A stretch of 64,000 nt of DNA from Methylobacterium terrae (GTDB lineage Bacteria > Pseudomonadota > Alphaproteobacteria > Rhizobiales > Beijerinckiaceae), in the NCBI RefSeq assembly GCF_003173755.1, contig NZ_CP029553.1, positions 2,802,501-2,866,500 on the forward strand, given 5' to 3'. The notes below the pieces were generated by a model, which searched no databases, had not been told where the DNA came from, and saw only the letters and a list, made by a program, of their open reading frames with translations. Shown in pieces: positions 27,942 through 37,270 of the stretch. A program made the translations under genes and the position numbers. The stretch's first letter is position 1, and each line of letters starts with the position of its first letter.

Positions 27942-29168
27942 TCAGGCGTCGACGTGCTTGAGCACCAGCGTGGCGTTGGTGCCGCCGAAGCCGAACGAGT
28001 TGCTGAGCACGTGGCCGAGCGTCGCGTCGTCCTTGCGGGCGCGCAGGATCGGCATGTCGGCGAAGGCCGGGTCGAGCTCGTCGATGTGGGCGCTCTCGCA
28101 GATGAAGCCGTTGTTCATCATCAGCAGCGAGTAGATCGCCTCCTGCACGCCGGTGGCGCCGAGCGAGTGGCCGGTCAGCGACTTGGTGGCGGCGATCGGC
28201 GGGCAGGACTCGCCGGTCCCGAACACCTCGCGGATCGCCTCGATCTCCTTGTCGTCGCCGACGGGGGTCGAGGTCGCGTGGGGATTGATGTAGTCGATCT
28301 TCGCGCCCTTCAGGCCCTCGATCGCCTGGCGCATGCAGCGCACCGCGCCCTCGCCGGACGGCGCCACCATGTCGTGGCCGTCCGAGGTGGCACCGTAGCC
28401 CGCGACCTCGCCGTAGATGCGCGCGCCGCGGGCGCGGGCATGCTCCAGCTCCTCCAGCACCAGCACGCCGGCGCCGCCCGCGATGACGAAGCCGTCCCGC
28501 GCCTTGTCGTAGGCGCGCGAGGCCCGCGAGGGGGTGTCGTTGTACTTCGAGGACATCGCCCCCATGGCGTCGAACAGGACCGACAGGGTCCAGTCCAGCT
28601 CCTCGCAGCCGCCGGCGAAGATGATGTCCTGGCGCCCGCCCTGGATGATCTCGGCGGCGTTGCCGATGCAGTGGTTCGAGGTCGCGCAGGCCGACGAGAT
28701 CGAGTAGTTCACGCCCCGGATCTTGAACCAGGTCGCCAGCGTCGCCGACGCCGTCGAGGACATCGCCTTCGGCACCGCGAAGGGTCCGACGCGCTTCGGC
28801 CCCTTGGCGCGGGCGATGTCGGCCGCCTCGACGAGCGCCCGGGTCGAGGGACCGCCCGAGCCCATGATGATGCCGGTGCGCTCGTGAGAGACCTCGGCCT
28901 GCTCGAGGCCGGCATCGCGGATCGCCTGCTCCATCGCGACGTGGTTCCAGGCGGTGCCGCCGCCGTGGAAGCGCATCGCGCGCCGGTCCACGACCTCCTC
29001 CGCGTCGAGGGTGGGCGCGCCCTGGACCTGGCTGCGGAAGCCGTGGGCCGCGAAGTCCTCGGCGCGCGAGATGCCGGACCGCGCCTCGCGCAGGGACGCC
29101 AGCACCTCCTGGGTGGAATTGCCGATGGACGAGACGATGCCCATCCCGGTGATCGCCACACGCCTCAT
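27942..29168 (-). CDS. fabB: 3-oxoacyl-ACP synthase I
   Basis: Condensing enzyme of 408 residues that extends acyl-ACP with malonyl-ACP and, with FabA, is needed for unsaturated fatty acids. The active-site cysteine lies in [11 protein letters not shown], the two histidines in [11 protein letters not shown] and [12 protein letters not shown], and the C-terminal GFGGTNA closes the thiolase fold. The ATG at 29168 begins the usual [13 protein letters not shown]. It lies between fabA and fabI on the same strand. Confidence 0.95.
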   Translation of the reverse strand: MRRVAITGMGIVSSIGNSTQEVLASLREARSGISRAEDFAAHGFRSQVQGAPTLDAEEVVDRRAMRFHGGGTAWNHVAMEQAIRDAGLEQAEVSHERTGIIMGSGGPSTRALVEAADIARAKGPKRVGPFAVPKAMSSTASATLATWFKIRGVNYSISSACATSNHCIGNAAEIIQGGRQDIIFAGGCEELDWTLSVLFDAMGAMSSKYNDTPSRASRAYDKARDGFVIAGGAGVLVLEELEHARARGARIYGEVAGYGATSDGHDMVAPSGEGAVRCMRQAIEGLKGAKIDYINPHATSTPVGDDKEIEAIREVFGTGESCPPIAATKSLTGHSLGATGVQEAIYSLLMMNNGFICESAHIDELDPAFADMPILRARKDDATLGHVLSNSFGFGGTNATLVLKHVDA

Positions 29169-29355
29169 GATCGTCGGAACCCTCCGGAGCGGCGCCGTGG
29201 GAACGTGCGCCCGCGGGCGTTCTCGCCACGCGGGTGTCACCTAGGCGCTCGATGCCGCAATCTCAACCGCCCACCGGGGGAAAGGGTCCCGGCGGGCCTT
29301 CGCCCGCACCCGGCGGGCCTCAGAGCCCGCACAGGGCGGGACCGGTGCCGGGGCT

Positions 29356-29910
29356 TCAGCCGCCCGCGGGGGCCGCAGCCTGGAACAGGCCGACGCGCAG
29401 GTCCTTGGCCTCGTAGACGCGCTCGCCGTCGGCCTCGAGCCAGCCGTCGGCGATGCCCAGCACCAGGCGGCCCTGGCGCACCCGCTTCAGGTCGACGCCG
29501 TAGACCACTTTCTTGACGCTCGGCAGCACCTGGCCGGCGAGCTTCACCTCGCCGACGCCGAGCGCCCGGCCGCGGCCCGCGGAGCCGAGCCAGCCGAGGT
29601 GGAAGCCCACCATCTGCCACAGGGCGTCGAGGCCGAGGCAGCCCGGCATCACGGGGTCGCCCTGGAAGTGGCAGGGGAAGAACCAGAGATCGGGCCGCAC
29701 GTCGAGCTCGGCCACGACGTGGCCCTTGCCGTAGGCGCCGCCGTCGCGGCCGATCGAGGTGATGCGGTCGAACATCAGCATCGGCGGCAGCGGCAGCTGG
29801 GCGTTGCCGACGCCGAACATCTCGCCGCGGCCGCAGGCCAGCAGGTCCTCGTAGGAGAAGTGCGAGGGCCGGCTCGGGGCGTCGGGGGCGGAGGTCTGGT
29901 CGGCGGACAT
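29356..29910 (-). CDS. fabA: 3-hydroxydecanoyl-ACP dehydratase/isomerase
   Basis: A 184-residue hotdog-fold enzyme that dehydrates 3-hydroxydecanoyl-ACP and isomerises it to the cis-3 form, the branch point to unsaturated fatty acids. The catalytic histidine is in [20 protein letters not shown], and [11 protein letters not shown] follows as in the family. The ATG at 29910 is chosen although the frame is open upstream. It is the first gene of the fabA-fabB-fabI operon and divergent from irr across 234 bases, an arrangement I associate with Rhizobiales. No clear iron-control box is visible between them. Confidence 0.95.
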   Translation of the reverse strand: MSADQTSAPDAPSRPSHFSYEDLLACGRGEMFGVGNAQLPLPPMLMFDRITSIGRDGGAYGKGHVVAELDVRPDLWFFPCHFQGDPVMPGCLGLDALWQMVGFHLGWLGSAGRGRALGVGEVKLAGQVLPSVKKVVYGVDLKRVRQGRLVLGIADGWLEADGERVYEAKDLRVGLFQAAAPAGG

Positions 29911-30144
29911 GTGCGGGGCGAATTCCTCGTGTGCGATGCCGCCGACGTACCGCAGGGTACCGGAAGCGGCGGGGTGGCGCCTCGTTAACACAGGCCCCGG
30001 GACTGTTCAAAGCCGACCGAAGGCCCTAGTCTGTAACGCTTCTGATCTGCGCCTCGACGGCCGCGGTCGGGTTGCGGGGCGGGGGCGGGACGCCTATAAC
30101 GGCGCTTATCATTGTCGCCGTCTAACGAGTCGATAGTTCCGCTG

Positions 30145-30645
30145 ATGAACGATCTGTCGCCCCTGCGCGCCGTGCTCGGCGCCCGCGTCCCGGCCCTCGA
30201 GACCGGCGCCGCCGGTCAGCGGCGCGGCTGCCCGCTCTCGGAGCTGCGCGACCGTCTGCGCCGCGCCGGCCTGCGGCCGACCCGGCAGCGCCTGTCCCTC
30301 GGCTGGCTGCTGTTCGGCAAGGGCGACCGTCACCTCACCGCCGAGATGCTGTACGACGAGGCGATGCGGGCGAAGGTCCCGGTCTCGCTCGCGACCGTCT
30401 ACAACACGCTGCACCAGTTCACCGAGGCCGGCCTGCTGCGCCAGCTCGCGCTCGACGGCTCCAAGGCCTATTTCGACACCAACCCGAGCGAGCACCACCA
30501 CTTCTTCCTGGAGGAGGAGGGACAGGTGCTCGACATGCCGGATTGCGGCATCACCGTCGATTCGCTGCCCCAGGCCCCCGAGGGCATGGAGATCGCCGGC
30601 GTCGAGGTGATCGTGCGCCTGCGCCGCCGGACCGGCCGGGCCTGA
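30145..30645 (+). CDS. irr: Irr-type iron/heme response regulator (Fur family)
   Basis: A 166-residue Fur-family regulator that represses or activates iron and heme genes when iron is low and is degraded on heme binding. A Cys-Pro heme-type motif (GCPLSEL, cysteine 29) precedes the DNA-binding domain (RLRRAGLRPTRQRLSLGWLL). HLTAEMLYDEA and the triple histidine SEHHHFF (117-119) are Irr hallmarks. The C-terminal zinc cysteines of Fur are missing. The ATG at 30145 fits. It is followed by a strong terminator. Confidence 0.9.
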   Translation: MNDLSPLRAVLGARVPALETGAAGQRRGCPLSELRDRLRRAGLRPTRQRLSLGWLLFGKGDRHLTAEMLYDEAMRAKVPVSLATVYNTLHQFTEAGLLRQLALDGSKAYFDTNPSEHHHFFLEEEGQVLDMPDCGITVDSLPQAPEGMEIAGVEVIVRLRRRTGRA

Positions 30646-30679
30646 CACCGAGCCGTTCCCAAGTCTTCTCGCACGCTTT

Positions 30680-30720
30680 CGAGAAGGCCCGCGCTCCTGC
30701 CCGGAGCGCGGGCCTTCTCG
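30680..30720 (+). terminator. strong bidirectional hairpin terminator after irr
   Basis: Perfect 18-base arms with a five-base loop (GAGAAGGCCCGCGCTCC at 30681-30697 pairs with 30703-30719, plus one outer pair), followed by GTTTCG. It sits between the converging irr and SH3 genes and can serve both. Confidence 0.85.
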
Positions 30721-30768
30721 TTTCGCGTGGACCGGAGACAGGGCGGTGCGACCCGCCCGGCTCCCGCG

Positions 30769-31398
30769 TCACTCCACCTTCTCGTCCGGGTAGACGCCCC
30801 AGAGCCGGTCCTGGCGCATGTAGCCGTCGACGTCGCCGCGCTTCTGCGGCAGCGCCACGATGAGGCGGCACCAGGTCTTGTCGCAGGTCTTCACGCTGGC
30901 GATCACCCCGGCCTGGAGCTGGGCCACGACGCCGCTGCCTGCATCGGCCCGGTCGTAAAGCGGCACCGGCGCGCCCTTGTCGGCACCGCGGTTGAGCACC
31001 ACGGCGGTGCGCCGGCCCGACAGCAGGGAGTGCAGCACCCAGCCCTCGGTGCCCTCGGAATCGCGAATGCGGCGCCAGGTCTCGTACTCGGCGATGATCT
31101 CGACCGGCAGGCCGGCGCGCTGGAACACCCACAGGGTGCGGTGGTCCTTGGACGGCCCCTCGCGCAGGTTCACCCGGTCGGTCTTCAGGCTGACGTAGCG
31201 CGGCAGCGGCAGCTTCGTCGCCGGACCGATCGTGACGCCGATCTCGCCGGGGGCGGGATTGGCGGCCGGGGCGGGCGGCGCGGCGGCCGCCGGCCCGGCG
31301 AGGACCAGGGTGGCCGAGAGCAGGGCGGCCGAGAGCAGGGCGGGCAGGAGCGTGGCCGAACGGAGAGTGGCGGGGATCTGGCGCGGGTGGAGCATCAC
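30769..31398 (-). CDS. secreted SH3-domain protein
   Basis: A 209-residue protein with a signal peptide (hydrophobic stretch TLLPALLSAALLSATLVLAG, cleavage near AAAA) and bacterial SH3-type repeats. VSLKTDRVNLREGPSKDHR and WVFQRAGLPVEIIAEYETW are typical of the SH3_4 family; the second copy covers VVLNRGADKGAPVPLYDRA. It is a periplasmic protein probably binding peptidoglycan. The signal-peptide codons contain two adjacent copies of a 15-base repeat, giving ALLSA-ALLSA. The function is otherwise unknown. Confidence 0.82.
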   Translation of the reverse strand: MMLHPRQIPATLRSATLLPALLSAALLSATLVLAGPAAAAPPAPAANPAPGEIGVTIGPATKLPLPRYVSLKTDRVNLREGPSKDHRTLWVFQRAGLPVEIIAEYETWRRIRDSEGTEGWVLHSLLSGRRTAVVLNRGADKGAPVPLYDRADAGSGVVAQLQAGVIASVKTCDKTWCRLIVALPQKRGDVDGYMRQDRLWGVYPDEKVE

Positions 31399-31681
31399 GA
31401 TCGGTCTCCCATCCGGTGGCGCGCGGGCCGCGGCGCGGATTGTCTTCCGGTCGGCCTCTGCTAGAGAAGCCGCCGGACGTCGGGCCCCGGCCGGATCGAG
31501 GGGTGCGTAACCGCCCCTATCGCCGACGCATGGTTAACGGGGCGTAACGACGCCTGTGGCCTGCACGAAGGCGGGGCTTTTCGTCGGGTCGCCGCGTCGC
31601 CTATCGTGCGGCGCTAAGCGTCGCGTCGCGTGTCGCGCGGGCCGGCCGGAATCGGGGCCGTCCGCGGGCGAGGGAGGGGTC

Positions 31682-32683
31682 ATGTCGTTGAAGCGCAAGC
31701 CGCTCGTGGTGGTCACCCGGCGCCTGCCGGACGTCGTGGAGACGCGGATGCGCGAATTGTTCGACGCGCGCCTCAACCACGAGGATACGCCCCTGACGGG
31801 CGGCGCCCTGGCGCAGGCCCTGCAGGAGGCCGACGTGCTGGTGCCGACGGTCACGGACGAGATCGACGCCTCGCTCCTCGCCCAGGCCGGGCCGAACCTG
31901 CGCCTGATCGCCAATTTCGGCAACGGCGTCGACCACATCGACGTCGGGGTGGCGCTCCAGCGCGGCATCACGGTCACCAACACGCCGGGCGTGCTGACCG
32001 AGGACACTGCCGACATGACCATGGCGCTGATCCTCTCGGTGGCGCGCCGGGTCACCGAGGGCGCCCGGATCATCCCGGACGACGCCTGGACCGGCGGCTG
32101 GTCGCCGACCTGGATGCTCGGCCGCCGCATCACCGGCAAGCGCCTCGGCATCGTCGGCATGGGCCGCATCGGCCAGGCGCTGGCGCGGCGCGCCAAGGCC
32201 TTCGGCCTCTCGATCCACTACCACAACCGCCGCCGCGTCGGCGCCCGGATCGAGAGCGACCTCGAGGCGACCTACTGGGAGTCCCTCGACCAGATGCTGG
32301 CGCGGGTCGACATCGTGTCGGTCAACTGCCCGCACACCCCGGCCACCTACCACCTGCTCTCGGCCCGGCGCCTGAAGCTGCTCAAGCCCGAGGCGGTGGT
32401 GGTCAACACCGCCCGCGGCGAGGTGATCGACGAGACCGCGCTCGCCCGCCTGATCGAGGTCGGCGACATCGCGGGCGCCGGCCTCGACGTGTTCGAGCAG
32501 GAGCCGGCGGTGAGCCCGCGCCTCGTCAAGCTGGCCAAGGCCGGCAAGGTCGTGCTGCTGCCCCACATGGGCTCGGCCACCCACGAGAGCCGCGTCGACA
32601 TGGGCGAGAAGGTCATCATCAACATCAAGACCTTCCTCGACGGCCACCGGCCGCCGGACCGGATCCTGCCCAGCATGCTGTGA
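31682..32683 (+). CDS. D-2-hydroxyacid dehydrogenase (glyoxylate/hydroxypyruvate reductase type)
   Basis: NAD(P)-dependent reductase of 333 residues. It shows the substrate loop NFGNGVDHID, the Rossmann motif GIVGMGRIGQALARRAKAFG, the catalytic arginine in VNTARGEVID, glutamate in DVFEQEP and histidine in LLPHMGSATHESR. This is the GyaR/D-glycerate-dehydrogenase branch, which reduces glyoxylate or hydroxypyruvate. It could feed the serine cycle in a methylotroph, but whether it is the main hydroxypyruvate reductase cannot be told. The ATG at 31682 lies after a GAGGG. Confidence 0.92.
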   Translation: MSLKRKPLVVVTRRLPDVVETRMRELFDARLNHEDTPLTGGALAQALQEADVLVPTVTDEIDASLLAQAGPNLRLIANFGNGVDHIDVGVALQRGITVTNTPGVLTEDTADMTMALILSVARRVTEGARIIPDDAWTGGWSPTWMLGRRITGKRLGIVGMGRIGQALARRAKAFGLSIHYHNRRRVGARIESDLEATYWESLDQMLARVDIVSVNCPHTPATYHLLSARRLKLLKPEAVVVNTARGEVIDETALARLIEVGDIAGAGLDVFEQEPAVSPRLVKLAKAGKVVLLPHMGSATHESRVDMGEKVIINIKTFLDGHRPPDRILPSML

Positions 32684-32690
32684 GGCGGGC

Positions 32691-32714
32691 GCGCCCGGCC
32701 GCGAGGCCGGGCGC
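32691..32714. terminator. bidirectional hairpin between converging genes
   Basis: GCGCCCGGCC and GGCCGGGCGC with the loop GCGA lie between the stop of the dehydrogenase gene and the stop of the osmC-like gene. The position fits a shared terminator. Confidence 0.6.
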
Positions 32715-32725
32715 CTCCGCGCGTC

Positions 32726-33151
32726 TCAGCCCTGAAGCGTCGCCTTCAGGCTGATCTTGGCGTTGAGCACCTTCGAGACCGGGCAGTTTTTCTCGGCGAC
32801 CCCGGCGAGCTCGTCGAACTTCGCCTGGTCGATGCCCGGGATCCTGGCCGTCAGGGTCAGGGCCGAGGCCGTGATGGTGAAGCCGTCGCCGTCCTTCTCC
32901 AGGCTCACCACGGCCTCCGTGCGCAGCTCGTCGGCGGTGAAGCCGGCGCCCTGGAGCTGGAAGGCCAGCGCCATGGTGAAGCAGCCGGCATGGGCCGCTG
33001 CGATCAGCTCCTCGGGGTTGGTGCCCGGCTCGTTCTCGAAGCGGGTGTTGAAGCCGTAGGGGTTGCTCGACAGCACGCCCGACTGGGTCGTCAGCTGGCC
33101 CTTGCCGTCCTTGCCGCTGCCCTGCCAAACGGCGTTCGCCTTGCGGTTCAT
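32726..33151 (-). CDS. OsmC-family peroxiredoxin
   Basis: A 141-residue thiol peroxidase that reduces organic hydroperoxides. The peroxidatic cysteine is in AAAHAGCFTMAL and the resolving cysteine in EKNCPVSKVLNA, with the conserved N-terminal AVWQGSGKDGKGQL. The length and motif spacing fit OsmC rather than Ohr. The ATG at 33151 begins MNRKANAVW. It is convergent with the dehydrogenase gene. Confidence 0.92.
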   Translation of the reverse strand: MNRKANAVWQGSGKDGKGQLTTQSGVLSSNPYGFNTRFENEPGTNPEELIAAAHAGCFTMALAFQLQGAGFTADELRTEAVVSLEKDGDGFTITASALTLTARIPGIDQAKFDELAGVAEKNCPVSKVLNAKISLKATLQG

Positions 33152-33233
33152 GCTCGTCTCCCGTGATTTGGAGGCCGACCCGGCCCCGAACGCGGCGGCG
33201 CCGTCCCGGCGCCCGCTCCGGGCCACAGGTAGG

Positions 33234-33869
33234 TCACGGTCCGAGAAGATCATCCTCGGTCTCGGCATCGATCACCCGTCGGGCGAGGGTGAACGAGAAC
33301 CCGGCCCGCGCCATCACGGCGAGGTCGCGCTCGCGGGCGGCGGCCCGGGCGGCGGGCTGCCGGTACGGCCCGAGGCGGCGGCGCCTGGCATAGGCGCGGG
33401 CGGCCTCGTCCTCGCCCCCCTCTTCCTCCCCGGCGAGCGCGGCGCCCACGGTGTCGCGGTCGACGCCCTTGGCGGCGAGCTTTGCGCCGATCGCCCGCGC
33501 CGAGCCGCCGCGGCGGCGCAAGGAGCGCACCTTGGCGGATGCGAAGGCGGCGTCGTCGACGAGGCCGGCGCCGAGCGCCCGGGCGACCGTCGCCTCGACC
33601 ATTTCCGAGAAATCGTCCGGCGCCTCGCCGCGCAGGCGGCAGCGGGTCTCGACCCGGCGCTTCAGCACCCGGCGCAGCATCTCCGCCGAGGCGCCGTAGC
33701 GCTCCAGGTAGTACAGGGCCGCCCGCTCGAGATAGGCCGGGGTGATCGGCCGCGCCGCCCTCAAACCGCCATCGCGGCCGGGTTGATCGGCGACGTCCCG
33801 GATCGCCTCCGTCCCGGCGGGGGCGTCCGCCCCGGGCCCGTGCGAGGGGTGATGCCGGCGTTTCTGCAC
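33234..33869 (-). CDS. recX: regulatory protein RecX
   Basis: Modulator of RecA filaments, helical and three-repeat. It shows PITPAYLERAALYYLERYGAS, the leucine-rich first repeat, the basic LRRRGGSARAIGAKLAAKGVD, and the terminal GFSFTLARRVID. The likely start is GTG 33869 (211 residues, GAAGAAGGA upstream), which puts the start inside the divergent TAXI gene by 18 bases. A TTG at 33764 (176 residues) would avoid the overlap and is nearer the usual length. The SOS regulator and recA are not nearby. Confidence 0.85.
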   Translation of the reverse strand: MQKRRHHPSHGPGADAPAGTEAIRDVADQPGRDGGLRAARPITPAYLERAALYYLERYGASAEMLRRVLKRRVETRCRLRGEAPDDFSEMVEATVARALGAGLVDDAAFASAKVRSLRRRGGSARAIGAKLAAKGVDRDTVGAALAGEEEGGEDEAARAYARRRRLGPYRQPAARAAARERDLAVMARAGFSFTLARRVIDAETEDDLLGP

Positions 33870-35273
33870 AAGCGTGAATCCTTCTTCCTCCTGGTGGCCC
33901 TCGCCCTCGGGGCGGTGGCCGGCGCGGTGCTCTACCTGTCGCGGCCGACGACCTTGCGGGTCGCGGTGGGCCCGCGCGACCGGGTCGAATCCCACCTGAT
34001 CCAGGCCTATGCCGACGCGCTCGCCCGCGCCCGCGAGGATATACGCCTGAAGGTCGTGCACTACGACGACGTGCGCGACAGCGCCGCGGCCCTCCAGAGC
34101 GGCCGGGCCGACCTCGCGGTGGTGCGGCCCGACGTGCGCCTGCCCGAGAACGGGTTGACCCTCGCGGTGCTGCACGACGAGGCCCTGGTGGTGGCCGCTC
34201 CCCCGGATTCCGGCATCCAGGCCTTCCCGGACCTCGCCGGCAAGCGGCTCGGCCTCGTCGCCCATCACGGCGCCGACCAGCCGCTCGTCGCGAGCCTCCT
34301 CGCCTACTACGCCCTGACGCCGGCGCCCGCAGGCAGCGCGCCGGCCGCGGCCGATCCCGGCGGCGCGGGGCCGGCCGCCGCCGGCAGCGTCGCCCTGGTG
34401 CCGCTCAGGGCCGCCGAGGTCGCGGCGGCGCTCGCCGAGCACCGGATCGACGCCGCCGCGGTGATCGCCGCGCCCTCGACGAAGGCCGCCGCCCAGGTGG
34501 TGCAGGCGGTGGAGGCCGCCACGCCCGGCCGCGGCGCGACGATCGTGGCGATTCCCGACGGCGAGGCGATCGTGCAGCGCCTGCCGGAACTGCAGGCCGT
34601 AACCATCGCGGCCGGCACCTTCGGGGGGCGGCCGAAGCGGCCGGACGAGGACGTCAAGACCGTCGGCGCCTCCTACCGGCTGATGGCCCGCGCCTCGTTG
34701 AGCCGCGACACCGCCGCGAGCGTGACCCAGCACCTGTTCGAGCTGCGCTCGCGCCTCGCCGCGATGGTGCCGACCGCCAACCTGATGAAGGCGCCCGACT
34801 TCGACAGCGCCGCAGAGGCGACGAGCGCCCGCCTGCCGATCCATCCGGGCGCCGTCGACTATTACGAGCGCGAGCAGCAGACCTTCCTCCAGCGCTACGA
34901 GGACTGGGTCTACCTGGTGGCGTTCTTCGGCGGCGGCCTCGGCTCGGCGGTGGCCTGGCTCGGCCAGCGCCTCGCCCGCGAGCAGCGCGCCCGCGTCGAC
35001 GCCGTCCTCGATCGCCTGCTGGCGATCCTGATGGAGGCGCGGGCGACGCAGGACCCGGCCGCCCTCGAGGCCCTGGCGGTCGAGATCGACGGCCTCGTCA
35101 TCGACGTGGTGCGCCACGCGCGCGCCCATTCCACCGACATCCGCACGATGAGCGCCCTGATCCTGGCGGTCGACGCCGCACGCGCCGCGGTGGCCGATTG
35201 CCGGCGCGACGGGACGCCGATGCGGGAGCGGACGGGGCGGGTCCTGTCGCTGCATCCGGCGGGCGGGGTTTGA
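33852..35273 (+). CDS. TAXI-family solute-binding protein, membrane anchored
   Basis: A 473-residue protein with an uncleaved N-terminal hydrophobic anchor (SFFLLVALALGAVAGAVLYL). It has a periplasmic TAXI-type binding domain (about 35-330, with an Ala/Gly/Pro-rich insertion near 155-178) and a second transmembrane segment (about 358-375, WVYLVAFFGGGLGSAVAWLG), followed by a cytoplasmic helical tail. It lacks TRAP membrane subunits nearby, so it may act as a sensor or scaffold instead of a transporter component. The start ATG 33852 is preceded by GAGGGG. Confidence 0.8.
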   Translation: MPAFLHKRESFFLLVALALGAVAGAVLYLSRPTTLRVAVGPRDRVESHLIQAYADALARAREDIRLKVVHYDDVRDSAAALQSGRADLAVVRPDVRLPENGLTLAVLHDEALVVAAPPDSGIQAFPDLAGKRLGLVAHHGADQPLVASLLAYYALTPAPAGSAPAAADPGGAGPAAAGSVALVPLRAAEVAAALAEHRIDAAAVIAAPSTKAAAQVVQAVEAATPGRGATIVAIPDGEAIVQRLPELQAVTIAAGTFGGRPKRPDEDVKTVGASYRLMARASLSRDTAASVTQHLFELRSRLAAMVPTANLMKAPDFDSAAEATSARLPIHPGAVDYYEREQQTFLQRYEDWVYLVAFFGGGLGSAVAWLGQRLAREQRARVDAVLDRLLAILMEARATQDPAALEALAVEIDGLVIDVVRHARAHSTDIRTMSALILAVDAARAAVADCRRDGTPMRERTGRVLSLHPAGGV

Positions 35274-35573
35274 CGCCCAAGGGTTCGTAAGGTCGGTCAT
35301 CATCGCGAGGGCGCGTTGGGCGAGGGTGCCTCGGGCGAGAGCACCCCGGCCGGATGCTTGAGGAAGGCCGAAATCGGCCGGTCTCCGATCTCGATCTCGT
35401 TCGCCGGTACCCTGACGGACGCGTCGGCCCGTCGGGGGCGTCCACGATCGGCTGGCGGCGGCCGGCGGGCGGTCGCCTGACCGGCGAGCTTCCAGCATCC
35501 GCTGCACCCGGACATTGCGGACGGGACGCGCGCGTCCCGCGCCTCGCGGCATGATTCCGGGCTTGCGCTTCAC
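35274..35573. other. intergenic region with palindrome, no supportable gene
   Basis: About 300 bases without a convincing gene on either strand. A perfect 18-base palindrome, CGGGACGCGCGCGTCCCG, lies at 35522-35539 and may act as a terminator or attenuator. A short minus-strand frame (35300-35515) has no recognisable protein character. Confidence 0.4.
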
Positions 35574-35589
35574 ATAAGTGTCTGCTTAT
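35574..35589 (+). promoter_or_regulatory. predicted ArsR operator
   Basis: Inverted repeat ATAAG-N6-CTTAT in AT-richer DNA, nine bases ahead of the ArsR start codon. It probably overlaps the promoter or ribosome-binding site and serves autoregulation. Confidence 0.5.
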
Positions 35590-35597
35590 CTATTGCC

Positions 35598-35912
35598 ATG
35601 GTCGAGGACGACATCTTCCGGGCCCTGGCGGACCCCACCCGACGCGCGATCTTCGAGAAGCTCGCGCACGGGCGCATGAACGCCAGCGCACTCCGCCAGG
35701 GCATGGCGATCAGCCAGCCGGCGATGTCCCAGCACCTCGCCGTGCTGCGGGGCGCCGGGCTCGTGCGCGAGGAGCGGCAGGGTCGGTTCGTGAACTACGA
35801 CGTCGATCCGGAAGGGGTGGCGCTCATCGCGCAGTGGCTGGCGAAGTACCGCGCCTACTGGCCCGCCCGCATCGACGCGCTCAAGGCCGTGCTGAAGGAG
35901 ATGGACCAGTGA
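35598..35912 (+). CDS. ArsR-family regulator (SdpR type)
   Basis: A 104-residue winged-helix repressor: FRALADPTRRAIFEKLAHGRM at the N-terminus, AISQPAMSQHLAVLRGAGLV as the recognition helix and RQGRFVNYDV as the wing. There are no metal-binding cysteine or histidine sets, so it belongs to the SdpR/CyeR-like branch that often pairs with SRPBCC proteins. Its stop overlaps the GTG start of the SRPBCC gene (GTGA), so the two are coupled. Confidence 0.9.
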   Translation: MVEDDIFRALADPTRRAIFEKLAHGRMNASALRQGMAISQPAMSQHLAVLRGAGLVREERQGRFVNYDVDPEGVALIAQWLAKYRAYWPARIDALKAVLKEMDQ

Positions 35913-36265
35913 GCGACGCGGCGTGCGACGAGCCCGGCCCCGGAATCGATCAGACCTACGAGCTAGGCGAGCCGCCCGAGAAGGTCTGGCGCGCGGTCAG
36001 CATCCCGGCGCTTCGGGAGCACTGGCTGCCCGGGGCGGCGCTGGCCGCGCCCGAACCGGTCGCCGTCACGCCCGGGGAAGAGGTCAGCTACCGGATGCGC
36101 GAGGCCGCCCCGCCGCATCTCGAGAGCACGGTGACGTTCCGCATCGCCCCGAACGGCACGGGCGGCACCTGCCTGCGCGTCGTTCATGAACTGACGGATG
36201 CCCGGTTCGCGCACCCGACGAAAGCCGCCGCGAACGGCAACGCACCCTTGCTGCGCGCCGCCTGA
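35909..36265 (+). CDS. SRPBCC-domain protein, probably C-terminally truncated
   Basis: A 118-residue AHSA1/SRPBCC protein starting at GTG 35909, coupled to the ArsR gene. The N-terminal [22 protein letters not shown] and the middle strands [27 protein letters not shown] are normal. After DARF the sequence ([18 protein letters not shown]) lacks the long C-terminal helix that closes the fold in relatives of about 140-160 residues. It is therefore probably a decayed or frameshifted copy. If functional, it would bind a hydrophobic ligand. Confidence 0.72.
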   Translation: MSDAACDEPGPGIDQTYELGEPPEKVWRAVSIPALREHWLPGAALAAPEPVAVTPGEEVSYRMREAAPPHLESTVTFRIAPNGTGGTCLRVVHELTDARFAHPTKAAANGNAPLLRAA

Positions 36266-36311
36266 CGCGGCTCGTCTCAACGCTCAATCCCCGAAAGATC
36301 GGAGGTCGCCG

Positions 36312-36923
36312 ATGCGCGACACGATGCAACTCGTCCCCATGGTCGTCGAGCAGTCCAGCCGCGGGGAGCGGTCCTTCGACATCTATTCCCGCCTCCTGCG
36401 CGAGCGCATCGTCTTCCTCAACGGAGAGGTGAACGACGCGGTCTCGACGCTGGTCTGCGCCCAGCTCCTGTTCCTGGAGGCGGAGAACCCGACGAGGCCG
36501 ATCCACCTCTACATCAACTCGCCGGGCGGCGTCGTCACGAGCGGCTTTGCCATGTACGACACCATGCGCCACATCCGCGCGCCGGTGCACACGCTGTGCA
36601 TGGGGATGGCCTACTCGATGGGCTCGTTCCTGCTGATGGCCGGCGAGCCCGGGGAGCGGGCCGTGCTGCCCAACGCCAGCATCCTCGTCCACCAGCCGCT
36701 CGGGGGATACAAGGGACAGGCATCCGACATCCTCATCCACGCCCAGGAGACGCTGCGAACCAAGCAGCGCATGACGCGGCTCTACGCCGAGCATTGCGGG
36801 CGGTCCTACGAGGAGTTCGAGCGCGCCATGGACCGCGACCGCTTCATGACGGCGGAGGAGGCGCTCGACTGGGGCCTCGTCGACCGCATCCTTCCCCCGG
36901 CGCGGACGGGCGGCCTCGCGTAG
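36312..36923 (+). CDS. clpP: ATP-dependent Clp protease proteolytic subunit, paralogue
   Basis: Serine peptidase of 203 residues that forms the ClpP barrel. The catalytic serine lies in [14 protein letters not shown], the histidine in [17 protein letters not shown] and the aspartate in [18 protein letters not shown]; the triad is complete. SMG is preceded by AY instead of the usual AA. No clpX or tig gene is adjacent, so this is likely an extra copy. It follows the ArsR/SRPBCC pair in the same direction. Confidence 0.92.
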   Translation: MRDTMQLVPMVVEQSSRGERSFDIYSRLLRERIVFLNGEVNDAVSTLVCAQLLFLEAENPTRPIHLYINSPGGVVTSGFAMYDTMRHIRAPVHTLCMGMAYSMGSFLLMAGEPGERAVLPNASILVHQPLGGYKGQASDILIHAQETLRTKQRMTRLYAEHCGRSYEEFERAMDRDRFMTAEEALDWGLVDRILPPARTGGLA

Positions 36924-37030
36924 GCGGCATGACCTAACAGGGCCGAGCCTGCGGCGGCCGCATTGCCGCGGAAAACCAGGCCCGGACAGCGCGTCGGCGC
37001 GCGTGCCCGATCACGTCGAGGATCGTCACG

Positions 37031-37270
37031 ATGCCCGTCTCCGTGAGCGGCGTGCGGCTCTTCGTGGATGTCGCGAACTTCGGCCTCGTGCCGGACGGCG
37101 ACGCCATGCGCGAGAAGCCGACGCTCCTCATGCCGCACGGTGGACCGGGCCGGGACCACGCCGGCGTCACGGAGGCGCTCCCGGTCTTTGACTTCGCAGC
37201 ACGGTCTCTCGACGAACCGGGCTCCACTTCGTCGAAGACTGCTCCGGTCCCGCGCGCAGGCCTCAGGTGA
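37031..37270 (+). pseudogene. proline iminopeptidase remnant (N-terminal fragment)
   Basis: The frame opens with VSVSGVRLFVDVANFGLVPD and REKPTLLMPHGGPGRDH, which is the N-terminus of alpha/beta-hydrolase proline iminopeptidases (normally about 290 residues, LLLLHGGPG). After GGPGRDH the similarity stops, and the frame ends after about 30 unrelated residues. No catalytic serine, aspartate or histidine region remains. It is a decayed 5' fragment that runs into the 3' end of the MFS gene. Confidence 0.65.

Noticed and set aside
29911..30144. Iron-control element between fabA and irr
   Set aside because: I looked for an ICE-like inverted repeat and saw none convincing.
35300..35515. 71-codon minus-strand frame
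   Set aside because: No family or start context; it lies between two genes in GC-biased DNA.
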